From Planotetraspora sp. A-T 1434 (lineage in GTDB: Bacteria; Actinomycetota; Actinomycetes; Streptosporangiales; Streptosporangiaceae), in NCBI RefSeq assembly GCF_025420585.1, contig NZ_JAOEGB010000001.1, forward strand, positions 682,001-746,000: a stretch of 64,000 nt of DNA. The letters are read 5' to 3'. The notes under the pieces are model-generated. The model saw nothing but the letters and a program-made list of their open reading frames with translations, was not told the DNA's origin and ran no database searches. Positions 33,884-44,762 of this stretch are shown here, piece by piece. A program made the translations under genes and the position numbers. How positions within the stretch are numbered: position 1 is the first letter of the stretch; each line of letters begins with the position of its first letter.

Positions 33884-35485
33884 TCACTCCACCCCCAACC
33901 ACATCGCCAGTGCCGCGGACGTCTCGGGCTCGCCCGGCCTGTCCTTGCCGCTCAGATCCGAAAGTGTCCAGGCCACGCGCAGAACACGGTCGAGCCCGCG
34001 CGCGCTCAGCGTGCCCAGGTCGAGCCCCCGGTGCAGCGGCGCCAGGGCGCCGGCGGACAGCCGGAAGTCGTTGTGCAGGGCCGCCGAGGCCACTTCGGCG
34101 TTGCTGCGCCAGGGCGTTCCCGCGAGGCGCTTGGCGGCCCGCTCACGCGCGATGAGCACCCTGTCGGCCACGACCTGGCTGGGCTCGGTGAAATGCCGGT
34201 CCGCCAGCAGCTCGGCCCGGGTCGCGCGGCCGATCCTGACCTTCACGTCGATCCGGTCGATCAAGGGACCCGACAGCCGCGCCAGGTAACGACGGCGGGC
34301 GGTCGGGGTGCAGCGACAGGGATGCCCCGGCGTGCCGGAATTGCCGCAGGGACAGGGATTGGCCGCCAGCACCAGAGCGAACCGCGCGGGGAAGGTGATC
34401 GTGCCCATCGCGCGTGCGATCGTGACCTTGCCGGATTCGAGCGGCTGCCGCAGCGAGTCCAGCACGCTGGTCTGGAATTCGGGGGCCTCGTCGAGGAAGA
34501 GCACGCCCCGGTGGGAGAGCGACACGGCGCCTGGACGGACGAGCCCGCCGCTTCCGCCCCCGACGACGGCGGCCACGGTCGCGGTGTGGTGGGGCGCCGT
34601 GAAAGGGGGACGGGTGAGCAGCGGACGCCCGGGCGGCAGCGTCCCCGCCACCGAGTGGATCGCGGTGACCTCCAGCGCCTGATCGGGCTCCAGAGGAGGC
34701 AGCAGTGTCGGCAGCCGCTCGGCGAGCATGGTCTTGCCGGTGCCCGGAGGGCCGAGCATCCACAGGTTGTGCCCTCCCGCGGCGCACACCTCCAGTGCCT
34801 TGCGACCCACCGGCTGGCCGACGACATCCCGCATGTCCGGCTCACGCCTGCCGTACGGTCCGGCGGAGGGCGGCTTGTCCGCTACGAGGCCGGTTCCGCC
34901 CGGCCCGGCGGCGGGCGCGTCATCCGGGCTGAGTGAGGCGGCGTCGGCGACGACGGGCAGGCGGCGAAGGTCGCCGGAGCGGAGCCATTCGACCAGCTCG
35001 CCCAGGCTGACGACCGGGACCACGGTGAGCCCCGGTACGAGGGCGGCCTCGGCCGCGTTGAGCGACGGCACCACGATGGTGCGCGCACCGGCCTCCGCCG
35101 CCGCGAGCGCCGCGGGCAGCACACCACGGACCGGCCGGACCCGGCCGTCCAGCCCCAGCTCGCCGAGGAACACCGGCTCGGCGACCCGCTGGACCGGGAC
35201 CGCCCTCGCGGCCGCCAGCACGGCGATCGCGATGGCGAGGTCGAAGATCGACCCGCGCTTGGGCAGACTCGCGGGGAACAGGCTGACCGTGACGCGGGCG
35301 TCCGGCCAGTCGAACCGGCTGTTGATCAGCGCCGACCGGACGCGTCCCCGGGCCTCGCTGATGGCCATGTCGAGCAGTCCGATGAAATGCGTGCCGACCA
35401 CCCCGGGCCCCACGTCGGCCTCGACCTCGACGATGTGCCCGTTCACGCCGACCAGGGCCACGCATCGCGTCCGCGCCACGGCCAT
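33884..35485 (-). CDS. comM: ComM/YifB-type Mg-chelatase-like AAA+ ATPase
   Basis: A 533-residue hexameric branch-migration ATPase that works with DprA in DNA uptake/recombination. The N-terminal ChlI-like domain has VEADVGPGVVGTHFIGLLD and ASLPKRGSIFDLAIA; Walker A is GPPGTGKTMLAERLP, Walker B is LFLDEAPEF, and a Cys cluster NPCPCGNSG...CRCTP may bind zinc. It lies in the operon yraN-comM-dprA. Confidence 0.95.
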   Translation of the reverse strand: MAVARTRCVALVGVNGHIVEVEADVGPGVVGTHFIGLLDMAISEARGRVRSALINSRFDWPDARVTVSLFPASLPKRGSIFDLAIAIAVLAAARAVPVQRVAEPVFLGELGLDGRVRPVRGVLPAALAAAEAGARTIVVPSLNAAEAALVPGLTVVPVVSLGELVEWLRSGDLRRLPVVADAASLSPDDAPAAGPGGTGLVADKPPSAGPYGRREPDMRDVVGQPVGRKALEVCAAGGHNLWMLGPPGTGKTMLAERLPTLLPPLEPDQALEVTAIHSVAGTLPPGRPLLTRPPFTAPHHTATVAAVVGGGSGGLVRPGAVSLSHRGVLFLDEAPEFQTSVLDSLRQPLESGKVTIARAMGTITFPARFALVLAANPCPCGNSGTPGHPCRCTPTARRRYLARLSGPLIDRIDVKVRIGRATRAELLADRHFTEPSQVVADRVLIARERAAKRLAGTPWRSNAEVASAALHNDFRLSAGALAPLHRGLDLGTLSARGLDRVLRVAWTLSDLSGKDRPGEPETSAALAMWLGVE

Positions 35486-35486
35486 G

Positions 35487-35840
35487 TCAGATCACCCCCC
35501 GCTCATGGCGGATGGCGAAGTCGCCCGCGAACCGCTCCAGCGCGATGACGTCGACCCGGATCGTGTCGAAGCTCTCCGGCCGCGCCGCCAGCCAGCGGCC
35601 CGCCAGGGAGCGCAGTCTGAGCAGCTTGTCGCGGGTCACCGCCTCGAACGCCGTCCCGTGGCTCCGGCCCGAGCGGGTCTTGACCTCCACGACGACGAGG
35701 GCGTGGCCGTCACGCGCCACGATGTCGATCTCACCTTCGGGACAGCGCCAGTTGCGATCGAGGACGCGCACACCGAGGGCATTCAGATAGTCGGCGGCGA
35801 GCTGCTCGCCGTGCCTGCCCAGCTGATCTTTCGCGGCCAT
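35487..35840 (-). CDS. YraN family (UPF0102) putative endonuclease
   Basis: A 117-residue protein with the restriction-like fold signature: GEQLAADYLNALG, LDRNWRCPEGEIDIVARDG and VVVEVKTRSG (the E...D...ExK pattern). Its role is unknown, perhaps in DNA processing, given its constant position before comM and dprA. The stop is one base before the comM start. Confidence 0.93.
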   Translation of the reverse strand: MAAKDQLGRHGEQLAADYLNALGVRVLDRNWRCPEGEIDIVARDGHALVVVEVKTRSGRSHGTAFEAVTRDKLLRLRSLAGRWLAARPESFDTIRVDVIALERFAGDFAIRHERGVI

Positions 35841-35968
35841 GAAACCACCTCCGGCCGCCGAGATTCGCCGAGAAGGCCCCAGCGCCGGATACCCGAACAG
35901 GTTTCTGTGGATAAGCCGGTGGATTGTGGATCGCTACTGTGGACGAGCTGGCCGAAGGAGGGACCGCG

Positions 35969-37567
35969 GTGATCGAGGGCCTGATCAAACAGCTGGGAGA
36001 GGACGTCGGAGTCGTGCTCCCCGAGGTTCAGGTGACCGGTGAGGAGCCCGCGCTGCCGTCCGTCTTCATGATCGGTACGGCTGCCGCGGCGGGCATCGGC
36101 GCCGCCACGGCAGCCGCGGCCGGCTACTGGCACCAGCGAAAGAACGAGCCCCTCGGCTCCGGCCGCCAGGCTGCCCCGCCGCGCGGATCCGGTCCGGCGG
36201 GGTCGCCGGCTTCCGGCATGGAGTCCGGCGAGTCCCTGGGGGCTGGCCCCGAGGTCGTTGCCGATGTCAGGCATGCGGCGGTCGCCTTCCAGAGTGAGCG
36301 GCATTTCCGGGTCGATGGGACACCGCTCGACCCTTGGGCGCCTCTGTCGGGCGACTACCGCGCCTCGGACGGTTGGGTGCGGCTGCATTGCAACTTCGAC
36401 CATCACAGGGACGCCGCCCTCAGGTGCCTGGGGCTGCCCACCCACGCCGGAAAGGACGATCTCGTCCGCGCCTGCGCCGGCCGTACCGCCATCGAGATCG
36501 AGGAGGCGGTGACCCGTGCGGGCGGCTGCGCGGCCGCCATGCGGACCCGGGCCGAATGGCTCGCGCATCCGCAGGGACGCGCCGTGGCCGGGCTGCCGCT
36601 GGTCCGCCTCTCACGGCTACCGGAGCCCGCCAATCGGGTACGGCCCGGCCACGCCAAGCCACTGGAGTGCGAGCGGGCACGGCATCTCGGCCCCGATGCC
36701 GGCCTTCGAGGACGAGTTGGGCACGCCGAGCTCCTTGAGCCCGCCACGCCATATGAGGGCGCGTCGCGGGCCACGTCATCACGGGAGGGCGCCCGCACGG
36801 TTGCCGGAGACCGGCCGCTCAGCGGGGTGCGGGTCCTCGACCTGACCAGGGTGATCGCCGGGCCGGTGGCCGCCCGGACCCTCGCCGCCCATGGCGCGGA
36901 GGTCCTGCGGGTGGGGGCCGCCCATCTCCCCGAGGTTCCGGGGCTGGTCGCGGAGACGGGATTCGGTAAGCGTTCCTGTCACATCGATCTCCGCTCCGAG
37001 CCGGAGGTCCTTCGGGAGCTGGTACGGCGGGCCGACGTGGTCATCCAGGCCTACCGGCCCGGCGCGCTGCGCGAGAAGGGGTTCGGGCCCGAGGACCTCG
37101 CCGAGCTGCGGCCCGGGATCGTGTCCGTGGAGATCTCCGCGTACGGCTCTCGCGGCCCGTGGGCGGACAGGAGGGGGTTCGACAGCCTGGTCCAGATGGC
37201 CTGCGGCATCGCCCATGAGAACGGCGACGGCTCGCGGCCCCGTCCGCTGCCGGCGCAGGCCCTCGACCACGCCAGTGGCTTCCTGGCGGCCTTCGGCGCG
37301 ATCGCCGGGCTGCTGCGCCGTACCCTCGAAGGAGGCTCCTGGCAGGTCGAGGTCTCGCTCGCGCGGACCGCCATGTGGCTGGACGGGCTCGGCAGGCTCC
37401 GCGGCGACGGCATCCCCGGGCCCTCTACGGACGGCCTGCTTGCCACCATGGCCAGCCGGTTCGGCATGCTCACGTACGTCACGCCCCCGGGCCTCATCAA
37501 GGGCGCCCGGCCGCACTGGGCGAGCCCGCCACCCCGCCGGGGCGAGCATCCGGCCTCATGGGTGTAG
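35969..37567 (+). CDS. Class III CoA-transferase (CaiB/BaiF-like)
   Basis: About 532 residues. The first part resembles the end of a CaiB domain ([43 protein letters not shown]). The second part resembles the start of one ([53 protein letters not shown], with the candidate catalytic Asp). It should transfer CoA between organic acids; the substrate is unknown. I chose GTG 35969 because a strong ribosome binding site (AAGGAGGG) lies just upstream; starts at 35924 and 35939 lack one. It ends with a short low-complexity tail. Confidence 0.82.
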   Translation: MIEGLIKQLGEDVGVVLPEVQVTGEEPALPSVFMIGTAAAAGIGAATAAAAGYWHQRKNEPLGSGRQAAPPRGSGPAGSPASGMESGESLGAGPEVVADVRHAAVAFQSERHFRVDGTPLDPWAPLSGDYRASDGWVRLHCNFDHHRDAALRCLGLPTHAGKDDLVRACAGRTAIEIEEAVTRAGGCAAAMRTRAEWLAHPQGRAVAGLPLVRLSRLPEPANRVRPGHAKPLECERARHLGPDAGLRGRVGHAELLEPATPYEGASRATSSREGARTVAGDRPLSGVRVLDLTRVIAGPVAARTLAAHGAEVLRVGAAHLPEVPGLVAETGFGKRSCHIDLRSEPEVLRELVRRADVVIQAYRPGALREKGFGPEDLAELRPGIVSVEISAYGSRGPWADRRGFDSLVQMACGIAHENGDGSRPRPLPAQALDHASGFLAAFGAIAGLLRRTLEGGSWQVEVSLARTAMWLDGLGRLRGDGIPGPSTDGLLATMASRFGMLTYVTPPGLIKGARPHWASPPPRRGEHPASWV

Positions 37568-37905
37568 GGCCCCGCAGGTGGATGGCGACCGTGCGGGACG
37601 GCGGTCCCACAGACGGAGGCACGGCGGTCTCACAGACGGAGGCCCGGCGGCCAACGTCCCGGGACCAGGGGGCGGTCGGCGGGGCGGGTAACGGAGCCGG
37701 TCAACCGACGGGGCGGATCCGGGTAGACTGTTCGACGGCCTACAACCACGTGGGCCAAATTCACGCGCCCATTCACGAGTTGCCCTCTCGGTCCGGATTC
37801 CGTCCGGCAGGGGCGGCACGGGGCGTCAGGCCGTGGTGCAGACGGGCCCACGGACACAACCGAGACCGTGCCGGAAACGGCACACGACCATGGAGGACCA
37901 TCACC
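37568..37905 (+). promoter_or_regulatory. Leader and promoter region of rpsB
   Basis: This is 338 bases without a gene. A possible -10 box TAGACT lies at 37724-37729, with GTCAAC-like sequence about 17 bases before it. The 170 bases that follow are a GC-rich leader with short complementary runs (CCGGATTCCGTCCGG at 37786-37800). Such leaders often mediate S2 autoregulation, but I cannot identify a defined site. Confidence 0.4.
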
Positions 37906-38841
37906 ATGGCTCCTGTCGTCACCATGCGACAGCTGCTCGAGAGCGGCGTCCACTTCGGCCACCAGACTCGCCGGTGGAACCCGAAGATGAAGCGCTTCAT
38001 CTTCACTGAGCGCAACGGCATCTACATCATCGACCTGCAGAAGTCGCTGTCGTTCATCGACCGCGCCTACGACTTCGTGAAGGAGACCGTCGCGCACGGC
38101 GGCTCCATCATGTTCATCGGCACGAAGAAGCAGGCCCAGGAGTCCATCGCCGAGCAGGCGTCGCGCGTCGGCATGCCGTACGTGAACCAGCGCTGGCTGG
38201 GCGGCATGCTCACCAACTTCTCGACCGTGCACAAGCGGCTCCAGCGTCTGAAGGAGCTGGAGGAGCTCGACTTCGACAACGTGGCCGGCTCCGGGCTCAC
38301 CAAGAAGGAGCTCCTGATGCGCCGCCGCGAGAAGGAGAAGCTGGAGCGCACCCTCGGCGGCATCCGCGACATGGCCCGGGTTCCCAGCGCCATCTGGATC
38401 GTGGACACCAAGAAGGAGCACATCGCGATCAACGAGGCCAAGAAGCTTGGCATCCCGGTCGTCGCGATCCTCGACACCAACTGCGACCCGGACGAGGTGG
38501 ACTACCCGATCCCGGGCAACGACGACGCCATCCGCGCCGTCAGCCTGCTCACCCGCGTGATCGCGGACGCCGTGGCCGACGGTCTGATGACCCGTGCGGG
38601 CGCCGGTCGCGGTGACGAGAAGCCGGCCGGTGTCGCCGCCGCCGAGCCGCTGGCCGAGTGGGAGCGGGAGCTGCTCGAGGGCGCCCCCGCCGGTGAGGCC
38701 GCCGCCGAGGCTCCGGAGACCGCCGAGGCCGCTCCGGCCGGCGAGTCCGCCGACACCGGCGAGACCAGCGAGTCCGCGGAGACGGGCGAGACCGCCGAGA
38801 CGACTGAGGCGCCCGCCGCCGACGCCGCCGAGCAGGCCTAG
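37906..38841 (+). CDS. rpsB: 30S ribosomal protein S2
   Basis: A 311-residue protein. The first 235 residues are standard S2 ([46 protein letters not shown]). The last 65 are an acidic Ala/Glu/Thr repeat tail ([19 protein letters not shown]), longer than in most bacteria. Start ATG 37906 after TGGAGGA. A hairpin region separates it from tsf. Confidence 0.97.
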   Translation: MAPVVTMRQLLESGVHFGHQTRRWNPKMKRFIFTERNGIYIIDLQKSLSFIDRAYDFVKETVAHGGSIMFIGTKKQAQESIAEQASRVGMPYVNQRWLGGMLTNFSTVHKRLQRLKELEELDFDNVAGSGLTKKELLMRRREKEKLERTLGGIRDMARVPSAIWIVDTKKEHIAINEAKKLGIPVVAILDTNCDPDEVDYPIPGNDDAIRAVSLLTRVIADAVADGLMTRAGAGRGDEKPAGVAAAEPLAEWERELLEGAPAGEAAAEAPETAEAAPAGESADTGETSESAETGETAETTEAPAADAAEQA

Positions 38842-38848
38842 TTCCACC

Positions 38849-38956
38849 GTTCCCGTACGGGGAACGCAAGGCTCCACCGGGTGGGCGCCCGCGCGCAGGC
38901 GAGAGCGCCCACCCGGCTCCACGAGACATCTGATCTCATGCCGACGTCTGAGATCA
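38849..38956 (+). promoter_or_regulatory. Three hairpins in the rpsB-tsf spacer
   Basis: In order: GTTCCC/GGGAAC (38849-38865); CCGGGTGGGCGC/GCGCCCACCCGG with a 16-base loop (38877-38916); and TGATCTCA/TGAGATCA with a 10-base loop (38931-38956). The second may be a partial terminator that lowers tsf expression; the third lies 40 bases before the tsf start. Confidence 0.6.
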
Positions 38957-38996
38957 CCACTGATTCGCACCTGGGTCCCGAAGAGGAAATAGGACA

Positions 38997-39830
38997 ATGG
39001 CTTCCGTGAACATGGCCGACGTCAAGCGGCTCCGTGAGCTGACCGCCGCCGGCATGATGGACTGTAAGAAGGCCCTTGAGGAGTCCGAGGGGGACATCGA
39101 CAAGGCCATCGACATCCTGCGTCTGAAGGGCGCCAAGGACGTCGGCAAGCGTGAGGCCCGCACCGCCTCCAACGGCCTCGTCGCCGTGAAGCACGAGGGC
39201 GACTCGCTCGCCGCGCTGCTGGAGCTCAACTGCGAGACCGACTTCGTCGCGAAGAACGAGCGGTTCCAGGAGCTCGCCGCCGAGATCGTCGAGCACATCG
39301 TCGAGTCGAAGCCGGCCGACGTGCCGGCCCTGCTCGAGTCGCAGATCGGCGGCAAGACGGTCAAGGAGTTGCTCGACGAGGCCAACGCGGCGCTCGGCGA
39401 GAAGATCGAGATCCGCCGGTTCTCGCTGCTGGAGGGTGGTTTCATCACCTCCTACATGCACAAGACCGACCCGCAGCTCCCGCCCGCCGTGGGCGTGCTC
39501 GTCCAGCTCGACAAGCCGAACGCCGAGATCGCCAAGGACATCGCGCAGCACGCCGCCGCGATGGCGCCGAAGTACCTCAGCCCGGCCGAGGTGCCCGCCG
39601 ACGTCGTCGAGAAGGAGCGGTCGCTCTTCGAGCAGATGACCCGCGACGAGGGCAAGCCCGAGGCCGCCATCGCCAAGATCGTCGATGGCCGCGTCAACGG
39701 CTGGTACAAGGACTTCACGCTGCTGGAGCAGGCTTTCGTGAAGGACAACAAGAAGACGATCGCCAAGGTCGCGGACGAGGCCGGCGTAAAGGTGCTGGCC
39801 TTCACCCGCTTCAAGGTCGGCCAGGCTTAG
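38997..39830 (+). CDS. tsf: Translation elongation factor Ts
   Basis: A 277-residue nucleotide exchange factor for EF-Tu. UBA-like N-terminus with VKRLRELTAAGMMDCKKALEES, then KREARTASNGLVAV and the TDF motif in LNCETDFVAKNERF; dimerisation domain with YMHKTDPQLPPAVGVLVQL. ATG 38997 follows a GAGGAAATAGG ribosome binding site. Confidence 0.97.
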   Translation: MASVNMADVKRLRELTAAGMMDCKKALEESEGDIDKAIDILRLKGAKDVGKREARTASNGLVAVKHEGDSLAALLELNCETDFVAKNERFQELAAEIVEHIVESKPADVPALLESQIGGKTVKELLDEANAALGEKIEIRRFSLLEGGFITSYMHKTDPQLPPAVGVLVQLDKPNAEIAKDIAQHAAAMAPKYLSPAEVPADVVEKERSLFEQMTRDEGKPEAAIAKIVDGRVNGWYKDFTLLEQAFVKDNKKTIAKVADEAGVKVLAFTRFKVGQA

Positions 39831-39853
39831 GCTTACAGCCAGGAGCCGTTTGA

Positions 39854-40654
<801 letters not shown>

Positions 40655-40663
40655 GGAGCCACA

Positions 40664-41221
40664 GTGATCGACGAAACCCTCCTCGAGGCGGAGGAGAAGA
40701 TGGACAAGGCGGTGACGGTCGCCAAGGACGACTTCGCCGGCATCCGCACCGGCCGGGTCACGCCCTCGATGTTCAACAAGATCAACGTGGATTACTACGG
40801 ATCGCCGACCCCGATCCAGCAGCTCGCGTCCTTCCACGTTCCCGAGGCTCGGATGGTGCTCCTGCAGCCCTACGACAAGGGCGCGATGACCGCGATCGAG
40901 AAGGCCATCCGCGACAGCGACCTGGGCGTCAACCCCGGCAACGACGGCACGGTGATCCGCGTGGTCTTCCCCGAGCTTTCGGAGGAGCGCCGCAAGGAGT
41001 ACATCAAGGTCGCCCGCACCAAGGCGGAGAACAGCCGGGTCTCCGTGCGGAACATCCGCCGCCACGCGAAGGAGATCCTCGACAAGCTGGTCAAGGACGG
41101 CGAGGTCGGCGAGGACGACGTCCACCGCGCGGTCAAGGAGCTCGACGACCTCACCCAGAAGCACGTCGCCAAGATCGACGAGCTGCTGAAGCACAAGGAA
41201 GCCGAGCTGCTCGAGGTCTGA
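40664..41221 (+). CDS. frr: Ribosome recycling factor
   Basis: A 185-residue factor that splits post-termination ribosomes with EF-G. Standard length and motifs: [56 protein letters not shown], and [13 protein letters not shown] start at 40664. Confidence 0.97.
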   Translation: MIDETLLEAEEKMDKAVTVAKDDFAGIRTGRVTPSMFNKINVDYYGSPTPIQQLASFHVPEARMVLLQPYDKGAMTAIEKAIRDSDLGVNPGNDGTVIRVVFPELSEERRKEYIKVARTKAENSRVSVRNIRRHAKEILDKLVKDGEVGEDDVHRAVKELDDLTQKHVAKIDELLKHKEAELLEV

Positions 41222-41249
41222 GACCACGACCTGAGGGCACTGGGACAAC

Positions 41250-41302
41250 CGTGATCCTTGTGCCGCGCTGTCCGGCGGGACCAGCGCGGCACAAGGATCA
41301 CG
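41250..41302 (+). terminator. Very long perfect hairpin between frr and cdsA
   Basis: Two perfectly complementary 21-base arms (41250-41270 beginning CGTGATCCTTGTGCCG, and 41282-41302) flank an 11-base loop. It starts 28 bases after the frr stop and ends 20 bases before cdsA. There is no T run. It could be a terminator, an attenuator for cdsA or an RNase processing site. Confidence 0.7.
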
Positions 41303-41322
41303 TGCATAGGGAGTAGGACGCA

Positions 41323-42429
41323 TTGGACGGAACGGCTGCCGCGGGTGACCGTGACTCCGCGGAGGGTACGGCCAGGCCCTCTGGAGCCGGCCCGCTACCG
41401 GCCGCGCAGGGCCGCGCGATGAACGGCTCCGGAGACGGTCTGCCGCACGACCCCGGACCCGCCGGTGGCCCCGCGTCGGAGCCGGACGGCGAGCCGGGAT
41501 CCCAGCCTGACGCCGTGCCCGGGCCGGGTCCGGCAGGCGGCCGTGGTCCGGAGGCGTCCGGCGAGCCGGCTCCTCAGCCGGACGGCGCCCCCGGGGAAGG
41601 CCCCGGCGCGGCGGCCGGAGGCGGGAGCCGTACGGGACGGAACCTCCCGGCCGCGATCGGTGTGGGAGCCGGGCTGGGCGCCGTGGTCATCGGCTCGCTC
41701 TACCTCTTCAAGCCCGCCTTCCTGGTCGTGGTCCTCGCGGCGGTCGGCGTGGGCGTCCACGAGCTGTCGAAGGCGTTCGCCGTCCGGGGCATTCGCGTTC
41801 CCCTCGTCCCGCTGCTCGGGGGCATGGCCGCGATGGTCGTCGGCCCCTGGTGGGGCGGGACGAACTTCCTCCTGGGCGCTTTCGCCGTGACCGTGATGGT
41901 GCTGCTCGCCTGGCGGATGTTCCAGGGGGCGGAGGGCTACGTCAGGGACGCGACCGCCGCCCTCTCCATCGCCGTCTACCCGTCGCTCCTCGCGGGTTTC
42001 ATCCCGCTCCTGCTGGCTCCCCACGACGGGGCAGACCGGGTGGTCATCTTCGTCGCCGTGACGGTATGCAGCGATATTGGCGGATATTTCGCCGGCATTC
42101 TCTTCGGCAAGCACCGCATGTCGCCTCTCATCAGCCCGAAGAAGACCTGGGAGGGCTTCGCCGGGTCGGCCTTCGCGTGCGTCGTCGGCGGGGCGTTACT
42201 TGTGCACTTCCTGCTCGACGGCGCGTACTGGCAGGGCGCCGTCGTCGGCGCCGTCGTGGTCGTCTGCGCGACCCTCGGCGACCTCATCGAATCGGTGATC
42301 AAGCGCGACCTGGGCATCAAGGACATGGGCACGCTGCTGCCCGGCCACGGTGGCGTCATGGACCGGCTCGACTCCCTGCTCTTCACGCTCGTCCCGGTCT
42401 GGCTGCTGCTCACCTTCTTCGTGCGCTGA
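41323..42429 (+). CDS. cdsA: Phosphatidate cytidylyltransferase (CDP-diglyceride synthase)
   Basis: About 368 residues. It makes CDP-diacylglycerol for phospholipid synthesis. A hydrophilic Pro/Gly-rich N-terminus of about 105 residues precedes seven to eight membrane segments and the family signature SVIKRDLGIKDMGTLLPGHGGVMDR near residues 324-348. The TTG at 41323 follows GGGAGTAGG; ATG 41419 would drop 32 residues of the disordered part. Confidence 0.93.
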   Translation: MDGTAAAGDRDSAEGTARPSGAGPLPAAQGRAMNGSGDGLPHDPGPAGGPASEPDGEPGSQPDAVPGPGPAGGRGPEASGEPAPQPDGAPGEGPGAAAGGGSRTGRNLPAAIGVGAGLGAVVIGSLYLFKPAFLVVVLAAVGVGVHELSKAFAVRGIRVPLVPLLGGMAAMVVGPWWGGTNFLLGAFAVTVMVLLAWRMFQGAEGYVRDATAALSIAVYPSLLAGFIPLLLAPHDGADRVVIFVAVTVCSDIGGYFAGILFGKHRMSPLISPKKTWEGFAGSAFACVVGGALLVHFLLDGAYWQGAVVGAVVVVCATLGDLIESVIKRDLGIKDMGTLLPGHGGVMDRLDSLLFTLVPVWLLLTFFVR

Positions 42430-42450
42430 CTCCTCACCCTCTTTCGTGCC

Positions 42451-43488
42451 CTAGATCCTGGTCTGTACGGCGAGGCGGTCGGCGATCACCTGATGCCCGC
42501 GCTCGGCGGCGAGGCGGAGTTCGGTGCCGGTCAGCGGGACGAGCCACAGCCAGCGCACCGCGTCGCCGCCGAACGCGAACCCATTGAGATCTGGCATTCC
42601 GGGCGGGTCCGCGAGCATGATGACCCCCTGGTGGCCGCCCTGCAGCGGGAACGTGCCGGGGTCCTGGAACCATCGGGCCGTGTGGCCGTGCCCCAGCCAG
42701 GTCACCGACTTCCACGGATACTGGCCCAGCCAGAGGAACAGCCGCGCGGCGGCCCTCGGGTCCTGCCGGGTCGCGATGGCCAGCTCCACCCGGCAGGCCG
42801 TGTCGTACAGCTCGGCCCTCGGCATCCGCTGGCAGCTCATGCCGACCGTGGACAGGACGGTGTAGTCACGCCCGAAGGTGGCAGGCCGCTCGCTCACCGT
42901 CACCATGGGCTGCCTGCCGCCGCTCACGTCCCAGAACCGTCCGGGCGGCCCGAGCCGGCCGTCCAGGTGTCCCATGACGAACTGCTGGAACGAGGCCCAG
43001 CTTCCCTCGGCCTCCCGCCAGTGCCAGTAGGACCGTGCCCTCGCCACGCGGGGCGCGAGCCCCTCCAGCGCCTCGCTCAACGACCACGCGAACGGCGACT
43101 CGCCAACGGCGTCCCTGGCGTACCCGGGCATTCCGCGCTCCAGGTCGGCCCAGCCCGGAATGACGGCCAGGAGCTCGTGGTTCTCGTACAGGGCGACGCC
43201 GTCGCCCTCCTCGAACCAGAGCACCGACAGCGTCGCCGGGTCCAGTGGCGGCGTTCCGGCGGGGTGTGCGGTGTTGGCGAGGGGCATCACCGGCGGCAGC
43301 CCCGCGTTCGCGCGGCCCAGGTCGATCGACTCCGGAGCGGCCACGTGGTTGGCCAGCCAGACCGCTCCGTGGACCGCCCCCTTCGGATCCCGAAGGTAAG
43401 CTACGGAGGACTCCCGGTCGTGCTCGATGGTAAGAGTGCGGCTTCCGTAGGGATTGGGGCTGGTGAGCACGATGGCAGTGCCGACCAC
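42451..43488 (-). CDS. Suppressor-of-fused (SUFU)-domain protein
   Basis: A 345-residue cytoplasmic protein. The C-terminal half (from RPATFGRDYTVLSTVGMS through ARLFLWLGQYPWKSVTWLGHGHTARW to VRWLWLVPLTGTELRLAAERG) matches the bacterial SUFU-like domain. The N-terminal half (WLANHVAAPESIDL; LWFEEGDGVALYENHELLAVIPGWADLERGMPGYARD) is conserved with such actinobacterial proteins but has no assigned function. Many bacterial SUFU proteins are toxin immunity factors, but no toxin gene lies nearby. GTG 43488 follows GGAGGTGAGGC. Confidence 0.75.
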   Translation of the reverse strand: MVGTAIVLTSPNPYGSRTLTIEHDRESSVAYLRDPKGAVHGAVWLANHVAAPESIDLGRANAGLPPVMPLANTAHPAGTPPLDPATLSVLWFEEGDGVALYENHELLAVIPGWADLERGMPGYARDAVGESPFAWSLSEALEGLAPRVARARSYWHWREAEGSWASFQQFVMGHLDGRLGPPGRFWDVSGGRQPMVTVSERPATFGRDYTVLSTVGMSCQRMPRAELYDTACRVELAIATRQDPRAAARLFLWLGQYPWKSVTWLGHGHTARWFQDPGTFPLQGGHQGVIMLADPPGMPDLNGFAFGGDAVRWLWLVPLTGTELRLAAERGHQVIADRLAVQTRI

Positions 43489-43628
43489 GCCTCACCTCCG
43501 GGTCACCGCGGGATCACCACCGGAGCAGCACCGGATCACCGCCGGGACTACACCGTCACAGATGAGAATGTAGAGCTGCTTGCCGCAGCCGTTAAGACCG
43601 CATCTGCAGGAGATCGGAAGGGTTTTGC

Positions 43629-44747
43629 GTGAGCGAGCAGCCAAAGACCGGCCAGCTGACCTTCGTGGCGCCGCGCCGGGCGAAGCCGCAGCGCCACCTG
43701 GCCGACCTCACGATGGCCGAGCGCCGGGCCGCCGTCGCCGAGCTGGGGGAGAAGCCGTTCCGCGCCGACCAGCTCTCGCGGCACTACTTCGCCAAGCTCA
43801 CCGGCTCGGCCGAGCAGATGACCGACCTGCCCGGCGACAGCCGCGACCGGCTGGTGTCCGAGCTGATGCCGTCGCTGCTGAGCCCCGTCCGGGAGATCAC
43901 CTGTGACGACGGGATGACCCGCAAGACGCTGTGGAAGCTCTTCGACGGCTCGCTCGTCGAGTCGGTGCTGATGCGCTATCCGGACCGCGTCACGATGTGC
44001 GTCTCCTCCCAGGCCGGCTGCGGCATGAACTGCCCGTTCTGCGCCACCGGCCAGGCCGGCCTCACCCGGAACATGTCCACGGCCGAGATCGTCGAGCAGG
44101 TCGTCGCCGGAGCCCGCTCGCTGGCCCGGGGGGACGTTCCCGGCGGCCCCGCCCGCGTCAGCAACGTCGTCTTCATGGGCATGGGCGAGCCGATGGCCAA
44201 CTACAAGGCTGTGATCGGCGCCGTGCGCCGCCTCGTCGACCCGGCCCCCGAGGGGCTCGGCATCTCCGCGCGCGGGATCACCGTGTCCACCGTGGGCCTG
44301 GTGCCCGCGATCGAGAAGCTGGCCGGGGAGGGCCTCCCCGTGACGCTCGCCGTCTCGCTGCACGCCCCTGACGACGAGCTCCGCGACACGCTCGTGCCGA
44401 TCAACACCCGCTGGAAGGTCGCCGAGGTGCTCGACGCGGCGTGGAACTACGCGGCCAAGACCAAGCGCCGCGTCTCCATCGAGTACGCGCTGATCAAGGA
44501 CATCAACGACCACGAGTGGCGGGCGGATCTCCTCGGCCGCCTCCTGAAGGGCAAGCTCGTCCACGTCAACCTCATCCCGCTGAACCCCACGCCCGGCTCC
44601 AAGTGGACCGCGTCGCGCCCCGAGGACGAGCGCGCGTTCGTCCGCCGTCTCGAGTCCCACGGCGTGGCGGTGACCGTGCGCGACACCCGTGGCCGGGAGA
44701 TCGACGGCGCCTGCGGCCAGCTCGCCGCCGCCACCCCCGGCTCCTGA
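43629..44747 (+). CDS. rlmN: 23S rRNA (adenine-2503-C2)-methyltransferase RlmN
   Basis: A 372-residue radical-SAM enzyme that methylates A2503 of 23S rRNA and A37 of tRNAs. The cluster-binding CxxxCxxC (Cys131, 135, 138 in [12 protein letters not shown]) is present, with [42 protein letters not shown] and NLIPLNP. Start GTG 43629. Confidence 0.96.
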   Translation: MSEQPKTGQLTFVAPRRAKPQRHLADLTMAERRAAVAELGEKPFRADQLSRHYFAKLTGSAEQMTDLPGDSRDRLVSELMPSLLSPVREITCDDGMTRKTLWKLFDGSLVESVLMRYPDRVTMCVSSQAGCGMNCPFCATGQAGLTRNMSTAEIVEQVVAGARSLARGDVPGGPARVSNVVFMGMGEPMANYKAVIGAVRRLVDPAPEGLGISARGITVSTVGLVPAIEKLAGEGLPVTLAVSLHAPDDELRDTLVPINTRWKVAEVLDAAWNYAAKTKRRVSIEYALIKDINDHEWRADLLGRLLKGKLVHVNLIPLNPTPGSKWTASRPEDERAFVRRLESHGVAVTVRDTRGREIDGACGQLAAATPGS

Positions 44748-44762
44748 GCGTCGCCGGCGACC

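Noticed and set aside
37375-37905. Upstream extension of rpsB
   Set aside because: The frame runs back into the CoA-transferase gene in a different frame; S2 begins at ATG 37906 with a proper ribosome binding site.
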